Source: Paracentrotus lividus (lineage: Eukaryota > Echinodermata > Echinoidea > Camarodonta > Echinidae). Taken from it: a stretch of 64,000 nucleotides of DNA. Each line of letters opens with the position of its first letter. Position 1 is the stretch's first letter. Below the pieces are notes generated by a model that saw only the letters and a list, made by a program, of their open reading frames with translations, made no database searches and had not been told where the DNA came from. The stretch spans positions 25,416,841 to 25,480,840 of the forward strand of contig CALNVZ010000174.1 of assembly GCA_940671915.1 (NCBI GenBank). Direction: 5' to 3'. Shown here piece after piece: positions 41,901-51,929 of the stretch. The position numbers were made by a program, and so were the translations under genes.

Positions 41901-44900
41901 ATGCGCTCTGTACTGTGGGCCAAATATAGATGGTAAAGGATAAGTAAGGTTTGCAAGCTCTTTCATTTTCTTATGGTTTTTGACCTATTATATGGAAATT
42001 CCATAAAATATTCAACCTTTCTGTAAACTTGATGCTCATTTTTTCAGTCTCTACCTTAATTGATAAGCTAATTATGGCATGGTAAAATGAGAGCATTACT
42101 TACACCTTTTCACAAAACAAAAAAAATTGAAAGTAAAGGTCCTGCATGTTGGGGTCAGATGTACATTCTTCATGGAATGGCCCCATAAGAATATAAACAA
42201 TTATGTTCCAACATCCCAGGCACAAACATAACATTTGGCAAGTTTTTTATATTAAAAAAAAACAAAGTATGGATATCAGAAGATTTTGTAATAATGAGGC
42301 GATTCTCCTCGTTCAGTACAACAACTTGGCTTTATCCTGAACACCTAAATATAACAGGAGTAGACTTTATTTACAAATTCAGAATGTAGATTATATTCCT
42401 TAATCTAAATCCAACACTGTATAGCTATCTGCTTTTTGTGTCTGTTTTCTTATTTGTATAATTTCAATGTCTCTGTATATCTCAACTGATGTCCATATAC
42501 CGAGTGAGTCAGAAAAAAATAGACACCTAGGAAAATGTCAATAAAAAGAGAACAAATTTATAAACCCCAAATTATTATACCAATACGAAAATGTCTTCTG
42601 CTTAATAACTTGGCAGGGATGTTGTTACACATATTGACTACATTTTGTATGAAAATTTGTGAAGTAATGCATGAATGAGTTCACATCGAAGAGTAAATTG
42701 CCACTGACAGACCTAAAAATGCCTCCTAATACTTTTGAAAAGAAATTATTTTGTCTTTGACATGTGCTCACTCATGCCTGACTCTACAGATCTATCTCAT
42801 TTTCATACAAAATGTAGTCAATATGTACACCCCTGCCATGTTATTAAGTGGAAGACATTTTTGTTGAAAAGTTATGCTAATTTAGTCAGGATGAAGTTGC
42901 TTTTTTATAACTTTTTTTGTTTTGATTTTACTCCCATTCTGGCACAATTCGAAATTGTGCCAGGATTCAATAGAAGGATATCTCCTTCTATTGAAAGAAA
43001 ACTACAGTTACAAATATTCAAACTAAGTCTTTTAAGAAACCAAAATTTCTTTTCAGAACTAGACTAAATGAGGAATAGCAACAGTTCTCATCAGAACTAT
43101 ACTCTTCAACTTTGTGATCTGGTCACAAATTTTCTGATATCAATATTTTAATGTCATTTTTTCCCTCCTTCTATTTCATTTCATTTTCATTGTTTCAATA
43201 CTGAAAAAAAGCACCAAAAAAAAAAAAAAAAACGTAACAAATTGTTAAAATCTAAAAAAAGAAGTCTTGTGTCTGTGTTCTAAGTAAAAAAAAACCTCAC
43301 CTCTCTTTCATAATGAATATTGATCCAAAGATGGCAAGCATAGTAGTGGAGAATACTCCTAGCACTTCAAATCTTTCATACCTAAATTAAAAACAAAAAC
43401 ACATCCACAAAATCAACTAATAAAAATATAAAATCATTAATCAAAGGCAGCTTGATAATTTTAAGAACGTTTTACAAAGACACATTGGATGTACCGTATT
43501 TGTTGTATGCTACATAGATTAATTTGGAAAAATAATAGAAATACTTGTTTTGTGAAAATATTCATAAAACAGAGGGTTTTCATGCATAAAATTGTTCCAA
43601 GCCCTGGATGTCTTATCCACAGTGAGGTTGTTGGGAGAGATTTTTTTTTTCAACTGCACAGGAAAAATTCAAAAATGTAAATTATGTATCTGGACATATC
43701 TCTCATTCCTGAGACCTTTTCCACAAAATTGAACATCACACGCTCACGATGATTTTTTAAAAGGGTTTAAAAAGCAAAATTCACACTGATTCCAAATAAT
43801 GTTTATAATATTATATTTCTTTCAGATTTCATAATAAAGTAAAAACATCTGTGTTTCAAGTTCCCTTTGAATAATTTGTAATGTGACAATCAAATGTATT
43901 AATCATGTGTATATAAAGTAGCATGTAATATCCGTAAGCTTTAAAGCACAATGAGAGAGATCTCATGTATGAGCAGCTGAGATTATACAGTGTAAATTAT
44001 CATCTGAAAATAACAAAACTTTTTCTGAGAGAGGATGATTGTATACTTACCCATATGTGTAAATACTAGAAGGTTTCTGCTTTGTTACCCAGATTGTGAT
44101 AAGACATACTCCAAGAGATAGAACATCAAACAGTATGATGTAAGTGAAAGCTGTCAAAGCTGAAAAGTAAAGTGTATAAAATCAATTTGAATTCATTGAT
44201 CTTATGATTTATGTTATGCTTATTATTTACCATTATATATTGTGTATACAAAACTTTGTAAAAATCATATGCAATTTAGCCATGTGGCTACGATTTTGAT
44301 TTCTGAATAAATACCATTATTATTATTATATTATCTGTAGGAATTTGTATTATTTACATGTTTCTTAACACTAAATTTCATCAGACAATCTAGTATCTAT
44401 TTGGCTGTAAGGAAGACCAAAATGATATCAATTAAAAAAAAAAGCAAATAGTAAACAACAGTAGCATTAATGAGCAAGTAATTAATTAATTAGGTAAACA
44501 GCTCATAAATGACAAATTACAACTTTACAACTAATGAAATTGCACACAATGGGATATATTAATTATACGATGAAAAAATAATATCAAAGATAAATACAAA
44601 GAGAGAGAAAAAGAGAGAGAGAGAGAGAGAAAGTGGGAATATTTTACACACAAGTGGAATATAAATCTTTTAATTTGTATACATAATGAAATATATCAAG
44701 TACAATACAAGCAGGATAGAAAGTGATAATTTTTTTTAGTAATCTTACCTATACTGTTAGTTGACTGACACCATAACAGTAAAATAATAATGCAAAGTGA
44801 TCCCATTAATCCAAGCATTACGACTCTCTTAGCCTGGAGGAATGAAAAGATGAAGAAACATAGAACTTTAAGAAAACCACAGTGAATTATGTTACCAAGA

Positions 44901-47900
44901 ATGAATAGGACAGCAATCAAACATTAAAAGAATGATTTTGAATCCAACATTTTGAATTTCTCAAAGCTAAATATATTTCAAATAAAAAAAATAATAACAG
45001 GAACAAGAAAAAAAAGAAGATATTATTCCAAGCATAAATATCATTGACATGTGTCAATCCTCAACAGTGGTGTAATTCAAAGAATATCCTTCAAAGAATA
45101 TCCTTGAACTTGTCACCAAAGCTTCTTCTTCTACTCCAATATAGTTTACATTGCATTTTAAAGGTGGACAGGATTTGAAGTATTATTCCACATTTTGTCA
45201 TGGTCACTCAATTTACAAAAATCTTTAAAAAAAAAAAAATCAATTATAGCCCCTGGAGGAAGTAAATTTATATATATTTATAAATATATTGAAGGAAAAA
45301 AACATAGTAAGGGTAAGTTTAACAATTCAATTTCTAATTCCCATTGATAAGGTTATAATAAGTTCTTGAACATCAAAGACATCACGGTAAATGAAGAGAT
45401 TTCATATTTATACCACTCATTCATGGTCATTCTTACAATGTATCTGCTTCATATCATAACAAGCACTGGTTTTGCACCATGTATTTTGAAAAAGTTAATA
45501 AATACCATTGAAAAGAAGCCTACTTACTCTGTTTTCCTTCAGCACTGATCTCAACTCAATGGTCATCCGAGAGATCATGCCATGTTGAGATCTAGAGAAG
45601 GGCTGAATTGTGCCATGGATGTAGTCACTGCCACCATTTATAACTGTTATCAAGCAAAGGTATTATAAAGTTAAATATAATAAAAGAAACTCATTGCAAA
45701 CATGATGTGCTACTCATGCGTGTCCCCTAAAAGTGTAAAAAATGGTCTGTTGACGCTTTCCTTAAGATAAGGTTTTAGAGTCCAAATTTCACAGTGTTTA
45801 AACGCCATTTAGGGTATGTTTTTTCCAGTCAGATGTCGAATAGGGGTGCAAATTAACTGTATGCTATACAATGTTTAGGGTCCATTTTTAGGGTCTGGGG
45901 ACACGCATGGGTAGCACTTTTATTTTGTATACCCCCCCCCCTGGGGTGCATGGACAAATCATGGCAACAATTTATCTACCAATCAGCATTTAGTTAGTTC
46001 TTATAGGGGATGGGGAATCAAACCAGACATGTAGACATAGGTTAGGTGTATATCTTTTAAAAGTACAAAGTGAATAATAATTACTAACATCTCAAAAGAA
46101 GGACAATTGGATTGAATCTCTTTCATCTTGGTCTTACACTTTATATGCATGGTCAATTCAAAATTGGGTTGTTTGGCAATTTCCTACTGGATTTTTCCAT
46201 CACTATCAAACTCACGTTCCCTCCTTTTACTGAGGGTTTTTTTTTTTACTTTGGGAAATCAATTCTTTTTTGTTGTTCTTCATATGCTTGCTACAAAAAA
46301 AAAAAATAATAATAATAATTCAACATGCATAAAAAGTATCAGTGTGCACAAAAACCTGAAGTTGGACTTTGACACCAAATGCAGCATTGCAGCTTTTGCA
46401 GAGATTTTTGTTGTTGTAAAAATACCCAACTTACAGTGTATATAAGATAATTGTCATTTTTAGTAGGATCTACAACAAAACATCTATCCTCTGTAATGTC
46501 AACTTTGGACTTAATATTAGAAATAAAATTAAATGACAAGTAGACCTTGGGGAAAAACCAATGGACCAAAATGCAAAACCTGCCAACCATAGTCCCACCT
46601 TCACTACTAGGTCGATACTTCATATCATCTGGTTTCTAAGTAGAAACTGTAACATAGCATTGTCCAAAAAATTTAGAAGTTAGTTTGACAACAGAAAGAG
46701 AAGAACATCAATTTAACAAAAAAATTATCTAGACCCCCACCCCAGATGATCCATTCCACTTAACCGACTGTTCTATGACAGTCTACGTTAAATTTTTTTT
46801 TGTTTTGTTTCCATTCCTTAATTTTTTTGAAGTTTTAAAATTAGGCCAAGTAAAAGAAGAAAGTAGTTTCTCGTCCGGGTTTTTCGAGAGCAGTGATGAG
46901 GGAGGTCCTTACTATTTGCTATTTTACTATTTTTTGATATTTTTTAATCAATGATTGTCAGGCCATGTCAGGCTCGATTTAGGTGATGCATGCTCAATAT
47001 TAATGAGTATGGTAAGAGTGCCCAAGTCTGCGCAGTGCCTATGTCTGCGCACCCACGTAAATGCTCGATTTTCATAGAACAAAACATCAAACTGTCATCA
47101 ATTTTCAATTTTAACCTCAACAATCCATTTTGATACCAAAAACTGCAAAAATAACTGATTAAAAATGAGTTTCAGCAAGTTTCATTTGCTACCCTGAAAA
47201 TTTCAATCATTGTCAAAAAAGAAAAGTCCGAATCTTCACTGCGCTTGAATTGCGTGCAAAATAAGTTAGTGCGCAGACATGGGCACTATTCAGTTTTGCT
47301 AACAAAATAACAAGCCCGTCTGAAAATCGTTAAAAAACATCGTTCTTGTAAATAATTTCTTGAAATTTTTTGTTTCATTGATCATCAGAATATGAAGAAC
47401 GGAATAACATTGATGAATCTTAAAATTATATTTTAGGTGCGCAGACTTAGGCACTTCCTTCATACATATACATGATATATAGATCTATGCATGTGGTCAC
47501 TCATATGTACGAGATCAATATCTACAGAAGTATATTGACCTCGTATTGAATAAGGTACTTTTCTTTGTAGGAAAAAATGTAGACCCAGATATTAGGTTAT
47601 AGCTAAGAAAATTTAGGACGATAGCGCTATAATTTTGATAACTTATATACAGACTAATTACTATAAGTTATGAGGGGAATTTATACTATATGAAAGATAG
47701 AAAAATAAAGAGAAACTCACCGCTGGTCCTGGTGCGTGTCACGTACGTAGTAAAAGCGCCTCCAATGCTGTACTGTGGTGCAGCATTGGCGCTATTGTTA
47801 AGAGTCGTCGCAAATCAACTCACCCTGAGAAAATCGGCATTTTTTTAAAAACAAACTCGGACCACACCGTAATTACTTTATGTCGTCTGCGCTGACCCAC

Positions 47901-49779
47901 ATATATAATCGTACTTACTGAATCCATCACTGGGTAGAAAAACTGAAAGACTAGTACAATTGTTGACATTGTTCTAGTTGAAGGCAAGACAGTAAAGGGA
48001 ATTTTCTTGGAATACATCTATGACGTCTGGTTTGAACTGTCAGTCTTTTTAAGTCCTTATTTTTCTTGTCCTTAATTGCCTTTTTCCTCTTCGTATTCTT
48101 TTCCTTGTTGTTTCCCATAGTCCATCTTCTTTTCATTTTGATTTTGTATGTTCAATATGTTTTGAAGAATATCCATTGTTTTGTTTTTCTCTGTGATGAT
48201 AATCCAAGGTTGTGGATTTTATATCAATAAATTTGAATTTGAATTTGAATTTGAATTTGAATTCTTCTTTTTATTGTTGTTGTTCTTTTCGTCTTTCATT
48301 TTATTTATTTATTTTTTATTGGTATTATTATTTTTTGCGCCCCTAAATTGACGCCCGGGGGCACACCGCCCCTTCACCCTCCTCATACGTTAGATAGTCA
48401 CTCGCTGCAGAGCGTTGCAGCTCTTCAGATATCATTATATAATTATATATCATATATATCAAAAAATACAAAATACAAAATTGATTTAAAAAGAAAAAAA
48501 AAAGGGAAGATCATGTAAAGAACGACCTTCAGCCTACCCCTATAGCTGTTATATGGTACTCTTCTTGAGGCCGAAGGCGGATTTTTTTTTTTTTTTTTTA
48601 ACACCCCCCCCCCCACTTATCACGCGGCTATTAAACATGGAAAAAAATCTGATGTACTTTTTTTGATCGCCAGCGTGATGTCAAAAAAATTTGATGTACT
48701 TTTTGTCCACTTTTGCAGATTTCGAACCCACCCGTAAAAATCCTACTTAGGGCTGCTATGTGCAAAACTTACATGGTTATTACAAAAAAATTTAAAATAT
48801 AAATCTCTCAGCTTTGGAGAAAAACTAATCAGCTCAATGAGTTTTTTAATGGATCGGTAGTGAGCTGGCCTATCACCGGAAGTAATCTTACTCGACTTAC
48901 TCCACGAATTACCCCAAGCCCTGTATTTATATAGGGCCTTGAATTACACCGCCACAGCGCCCGTCATAAGACGTAAGTTATATAAGTGCATTGCATGCAG
49001 TACATTGCATTCGTCGCTACAGAAACGGAATTTATTTTGGATCTATCCAACTTTAAACTTTTCTGATGACATCGAGTGGAGACAGACCCCCCAAAAAGGT
49101 TATAGGCAACAAGGAAGGATAATTGGTACGTAAAAAATAACATTTGTTGTGAAAATATTAATACAAAAATGTAGTTATGCACCTAACAGTGTCACTGTAT
49201 TTGCTAGTAGTCCCACGTAGTGGTGCTGCTAGCGTGCATGTGGTATACCCGGGCCGGTTGTTGTGTGTCCGGACAAGACAGCACTTTTAGGAGCTTTGTG
49301 ATAAATATTTCATTAATCAATTGAAAGTAATATCAGACAATATAACAGAGCACAAATATTTTTGCTATTTACTGCACAAATTTTGAGAAAATCTAGAGCA
49401 AAAGATGGTGTTTTTATCTGCTTAACGTTAATAAGTGTCCGGACAACGGACTCCCCATCTAACGTTAGATCGGCAATGTACCTTTTCAACACATGACAAG
49501 TGGGATCAACTTTGAGCTATAATGATTTGATGAACATGAAACATATCTCTAGAAATTGAATGAAAAAATATTACTAGATTCTAGGCTTTAACGTTAGATC
49601 TAACTTAGTCTTAGTATTCTACGCTCACCCGCATGATCATGCCCATGTCCATGGATGTATGCCCCAGCTGTTGGGGATGCCTTCCCATATCGTTGGCCTC
49701 GGTTGCCCGCAAGATCGACGTCCATCGAGGTATCAAAAGCATCAATGTCTATCATCTGGCTTCCATAATTTGTAGCCAT
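38389..49779 (-). CDS. SLC30A6: Zinc transporter ZnT6 (SLC30A6), complete coding sequence, 10 exons
   Basis: Cation-diffusion-facilitator family subunit of the Golgi/secretory membranes, known in vertebrates to work as a ZnT5-ZnT6 heterodimer that loads zinc into secreted enzymes. Exons: 49779-49629, 45643-45528, 44833-44749, 44159-44051, 43381-43301, 41912-41733, 41007-40888, 40424-40274, 39724-39611, 38964-38389. Phases close to 560 codons (human about 460). Six hydrophobic segments lie between about residues 92 and 306. As in human ZnT6, the second one reads FTYIILFD where active ZnTs have a zinc-binding HxxxD, so this subunit probably cannot transport alone. The cytoplasmic domain has LDGVLEFRNEHFWTLSFGQ; a long Ser/Thr/Pro/Gly-rich tail follows. 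It starts with an unusual 50-residue exon ending in HGHGHDH. Head to head with the dehydrogenase gene at 50563. Confidence 0.95.
39611..39724 (-). CDS. SLC30A6: SLC30A6 exon 9
   Basis: 38 codons, residues 332-369, containing RNEHFWTLSFGQLAGSLNV. Acceptor CTACAG, donor GTAGGT. The neighbouring intron 38965-39610 shows nothing. Confidence 0.93.
40112..40178. repeat. (AAT)n plus TTTATATAGCGC word
   Basis: ATAATAATAATAATAATTCA followed by ATTTATATAGCGCCTATCAA and CTAAGCGCTT, an inverted GCGC-containing motif commonly scattered in invertebrate genomes. Simple or old interspersed repeat. Confidence 0.5.
40274..40424 (-). CDS. SLC30A6: SLC30A6 exon 8
   Basis: Residues 282-331; last transmembrane segment (DPIAAFCIAMMTVGTMFPM) followed by SVYSGTILLQTTPAHILGQL, diagnostic for ZnT6. 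Acceptor CCACAG, donor GTATGT. Confidence 0.95.
40888..41007 (-). CDS. SLC30A6: SLC30A6 exon 7
   Basis: Residues 242-280; LLLPRVNPFILIGLCSMLSL is a hydrophobic segment. Acceptor TTCAG, donor GTAAGT. Confidence 0.94.
41414..41630. mobile_element. Inverted-repeat MITE in intron 6, 217 bp
   Basis: GGGTGTTTTCACAAAGAGTT and, from the right, GGGTGTTTTACAAAGAGTTA. Inner words AGTAGACTTA pair as well. No coding content. Confidence 0.75.
41733..41912 (-). CDS. SLC30A6: SLC30A6 exon 6
   Basis: Residues 182-240: PPEIHTGRLMLGAILGLFSH, then STASKSSWLQEHFADICQR, matching vertebrate ZnT6. The acceptor CACAG|TACAG is chosen by phase. Donor GTGAGT. Confidence 0.95.
42496..42975. repeat. Truncated relative of the 10844-11694 foldback element
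   Basis: Begins TATACCGAGTGAGTCAGAAA and carries the same inner words (CTTAATAACTTGGCAGGGAT, TTTTCATACAAAATGTAGTC, GGCACAATTCGAAATTG) but lacks the matching right terminus. Lies in SLC30A6 intron 5. A frame at 42735-43067 is repeat-derived. Confidence 0.8.
43301..43381 (-). CDS. SLC30A6: SLC30A6 exon 5
   Basis: 81 bp, residues 155-180: YERFEVLGVFSTTMLAIFGS, a transmembrane segment. Acceptor ATTTAG, donor GTGAGG. Confidence 0.94.
44051..44159 (-). CDS. SLC30A6: SLC30A6 exon 4
   Basis: Residues 118-153: ALTAFTYIILFDVLSLGVCL, then IWVTKQKPSSIYTYG. The usual zinc-ligand histidine is Tyr or Thr here. Acceptor TTTCAG, donor GTAAGT. The intron 43382-44050 shows nothing. Confidence 0.94.
44597..44633. 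repeat. (GA)n microsatellite
   Basis: GAGAGAGAAAAAGAGAGAGA-type simple sequence in SLC30A6 intron 3. Confidence 0.85.
44749..44833 (-). CDS. SLC30A6: SLC30A6 exon 3
   Basis: Residues 90-117, first transmembrane segment: VVMLGLMGSLCIIILLLWCQ then STNSI, as in vertebrate ZnT6. Acceptor CTCCAG, donor GTAAGA. The intron 44834-45527 shows nothing recognisable. Confidence 0.94.
45528..45643 (-). CDS. SLC30A6: SLC30A6 exon 2
   Basis: Residues 52-89: HGTIQPFSRSQHGMISRMT corresponds to the N-terminus of vertebrate ZnT6 (GTIHLFRKP). Acceptor ATAACAG, donor GTAAGT. An alternative internal start is possible, but upstream exon 1 joins in phase. Confidence 0.92.
45707..45917. mobile_element. Inverted-repeat MITE in SLC30A6 intron 1, 211 bp
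   Basis: GTGCTACTCATGCGTGTCCC on the left and GTGCTACCCATGCGTGTCCC from the right. No coding content. Similar words occur near 18008-18240. Confidence 0.8.
46540..46640 (+). repeat. Dispersed repeat C, second copy
   Basis: Plus-strand partner of the minus-strand copy at 17344-17460 (GGGGAAAAACCAATGGACC, ATGCAAAACCTGCCA). Surrounding intron sequence is unremarkable. Confidence 0.6.
47015..47459. mobile_element. Inverted-repeat element with internal GTCTGCGCA copies, 445 bp
   Basis: AGAGTGCCCAAGTCTGCGCA on the left; right end reverse-complements to GGAAGTGCCTAAGTCTGCGC. Extra copies of the CTGCGCA word at about 47037 and (inverted) 47271. No gene inside. Confidence 0.75.
47690..47824 (-). other. 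Repeated exon-like unit ending in a 5' splice site, copy 2
   Basis: On the minus strand, GTTGATTTGCGACGACTCTT, then AACAATA, a different middle with a self-complementary AATGCTG..CAGCATT pair, and CAGCG|GTGAGTTTCTCTTTAT. Same ends and spacing as 19926-20053. The G before the donor would join exon 2 of SLC30A6 in phase 1, and one frame is open for about 30 codons, but no ATG begins it. May be an alternative 5' exon. Confidence 0.5.
48110..48262 (+). mobile_element. 3' tail of a non-LTR retrotransposon (probable)
   Basis: GATAATCCAAGGTTGTGGAT, then TATATCAATAAATTTGAATT and a (TTTGAA)n tail of about five units. A T-rich 3' region, an AATAAA and a short tandem tail are typical of CR1/L2-type LINE ends. 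No reverse transcriptase is present. Confidence 0.55.
48263..49628. other. SLC30A6 intron 1, exon-1 side
   Basis: T17 run (48583-48599) and C10 run at 48604-48613; two TGTCCGGACAA words at about 49267 and 49437. No exon recognised. Confidence 0.5.
49629..49779 (-). CDS. SLC30A6: SLC30A6 exon 1, histidine-rich N-terminus
   Basis: 50 codons plus one base. ATG at 49779-49777, followed by an acidic stretch (MIDIDAFDTSMDVDL) and ending YIHGHGHDHA before GTGAGC. The last G joins exon 2 as Val in phase. Assignment rests on phase, position and the CDF-like histidine cluster; vertebrate ZnT6 lacks this extension. Confidence 0.75.
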
Positions 49780-50562
49780 ATTGGAGCGACTCTTATATTT
49801 CAACTCTCAGTTTGAATATCTATGTATTAATCACTCGGAAAAAAGAAGTGGTAACTTGTTAGGCCTAATTGTAGAAAAAATACCGTCACATCACGGATAT
49901 GCTGCGGAAGTTTTCGTTTACGTGTAAGCACGATTAAAAGTAGAATAATGAGTAGCTGCATATAAGGGACATTTCTATTGGACGTAGCATATTTCTCAAC
50001 GTAATCTTGACGAATCAAAACAACTGTGACATACCTCATTTAGCTAGCCCTTTTTGAAGTTTTTTGCTTTATTAATAACGATTTATATTACCTCTTCACC
50101 CTTTTAAATAATATTGTTGATAATTTAAAGAAAAAATATAATTAACAATACATTTAAAAAAATAATAAAAATCTAGAAAGCATCAATAGAAAGTAAAAAA
50201 AAGATCGTTAGGAAACAGAAATTGTGAAAAATTACAATTTTTCTTGGTAAAGACTATTAATGAGACGCTTGGAAAGCATAGTCTGCTAGTGCTACATTTT
50301 ATAGTTGTAATGTTCTGTTGTTATTTATAGTATCATACTATCATTTACTTGTTTTCAGGTTCGTGTTGCATATCGACTGTATTTTCATAATATCTATAAA
50401 GATTATAATTGTGAGCAGAGAGTTTATATGATAGAGATCTACATTTGGACTTTTGATTATAGTAACTATAACGGGACTCCCATCCAGATTATTTCCAGGC
50501 CAAGCTTAGGTGCTACTGCTAGGCAAGCCAAAGCCAAAGGCAAAGAAGTCGCCTGTTTCATC
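49780..50562. promoter_or_regulatory. Shared head-to-head intergenic region
   Basis: 783 bp between the start codons of SLC30A6 (minus) and the dehydrogenase (plus), so probably a bidirectional promoter holding both 5' UTRs. A polypyrimidine-CAG at about 50343-50359 could be a 3' splice site for an upstream non-coding exon of the dehydrogenase. No TATA box is convincing. Confidence 0.55.
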
Positions 50563-51546
50563 ATGGAAGAACAGCAATGGTGTGGTCCAGGTGGAATGAC
50601 ATATGCAGGTCTTGTTCTTGGTGCTATTGCCATTTTCACAAAACTGAAATTCAGAGGTGTTGCATTTAAAAGTACAACTAAGCTGACAGGAAAGACGGCC
50701 ATTATAACGGGTGCAAATACAGGAATAGGGAAGGAGACTGCCCTTGATTTTGCTCAGCGAGAAGCTAGGGTGATTCTCGCTTGTCGCGACATTTCAAAGG
50801 GACAGAAAGCAGCCGAGTACATCAGACGTCGCACAAATGCAGGGGAGGTAGATGTGATGAAGCTTGATTTAGCATCTCTTAAATCTGTGAATGCGTTTAG
50901 TCAGGAATTCTGCCGCAAATATAATCGGCTTGACATTCTTGTCAACAATGCCGGCGTGTTACATACTCCTTACACAAAAACAGAAGATAGATTCGAGTTG
51001 CAATTTGGAGTGAACCATCTTGGACATTTCCTCCTTACAAACAGACTCCTAGACATGTTGAAGGCCTCTGCACCATCTCGCGTCGTCATAGTTTCTTCCT
51101 CTTATCACAAGCGAGGCAATTTAGACTTTTCTAATCTTAATCCAGATGAAAACGACTATGATAAGGTCAAAGCATACGCAGATAGTAAGCTAGCTAATGT
51201 CCTCTTCGGAAAAGAGCTGAGCAAACGGCTTGATGGTCAAGGTGTCACTACTTACACTCTACATCCTGGCGTGGTCAACACGGACGTTGGACGTTATCTT
51301 GGCTATTCTGCTGTATTCTGGGCTGTTACGTATCCCCTACGTTGGCTCTTGCTCAAGTCTCCGAGGTATGGAGCACAAACCACCATCTATTGCGCTGTGG
51401 CTGAGGAATTGGGAGATGTGTCCGGGAAGTATTATGGCAACTGCAAAGAGGAGCCCTACCCAGAAGTCAAGGGACTTGCTGATGAAGCTGTTGCTACCAA
51501 ACTTTGGGAGGTGAGCGAGAGGCTCACAGGCTTGTCGTTTGAATAA
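50563..51546 (+). CDS. Retinol-dehydrogenase-like short-chain dehydrogenase/reductase (RDH11-14 type)
   Basis: NAD(P)(H)-dependent oxidoreductase of the SDR7C group, which reduces retinal or other lipid aldehydes, usually anchored in ER or mitochondrial membranes. 327 residues, the family's usual length. Membrane segment at about 12-26, cofactor loop TGANTGIG (49-56), ACRD with Arg75 (suits NADPH), NNAG (128-131), Asn151, SSSY with Ser179, and catalytic YADSK (Tyr205, Lys209). The reading frame is open from an ATG at 50428, but those 45 extra residues are not family-like; the ATG at 50563 puts the anchor at the N-terminus and is preferred. The coding sequence is intronless, unlike most vertebrate relatives, so retroposition followed by promoter sharing is possible. 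The exact family member cannot be fixed. Confidence 0.93.
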   Translation: MEEQQWCGPGGMTYAGLVLGAIAIFTKLKFRGVAFKSTTKLTGKTAIITGANTGIGKETALDFAQREARVILACRDISKGQKAAEYIRRRTNAGEVDVMKLDLASLKSVNAFSQEFCRKYNRLDILVNNAGVLHTPYTKTEDRFELQFGVNHLGHFLLTNRLLDMLKASAPSRVVIVSSSYHKRGNLDFSNLNPDENDYDKVKAYADSKLANVLFGKELSKRLDGQGVTTYTLHPGVVNTDVGRYLGYSAVFWAVTYPLRWLLLKSPRYGAQTTIYCAVAEELGDVSGKYYGNCKEEPYPEVKGLADEAVATKLWEVSERLTGLSFE

Positions 51547-51929
51547 TTATTATAACTCCATAAAGAACACTTGTGAAAATGATGCAAAAACCTGGGTTTT
51601 TTTTCTTCTAAAATATAACAATATGTACTCAGTTATTGGGTGTCTGGACAATTCATTTTTATTAGCCATTTGTAAAGGTTTACAAGCAATGTCTTTGTAG
51701 TATTTTTTAGCACAAAATTGGAGAAAATATTGTGGAGAACAAATATAGATGATGATATTAAAGCACTATTCAACTAGGCCGTTATTTTTGGCTTAATCCA
51801 AAGACAAAATCTTATTTGTGTTGTGCCTTTCACTGTAATATGAAATGTGGGCTAATTTGAACTATTTTTTTAAATTAAAATGTTGACATTCATTTCATGT
51901 GTCGGTCTACTTTTTGTGAATGTGGTACA
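51547..51929. other. 3' flank of the dehydrogenase gene
   Basis: Presumed 3' UTR. No perfect AATAAA is seen in the first 700 bp; GATATTAAAGC near 51756 is a weak candidate. Confidence 0.4.

Noticed and set aside
50428..50562. Longer N-terminus for the dehydrogenase starting at 50428
   Set aside because: The 45 extra residues are not like RDH N-termini and would bury the membrane anchor; the frame is probably open by chance in the 5' UTR.
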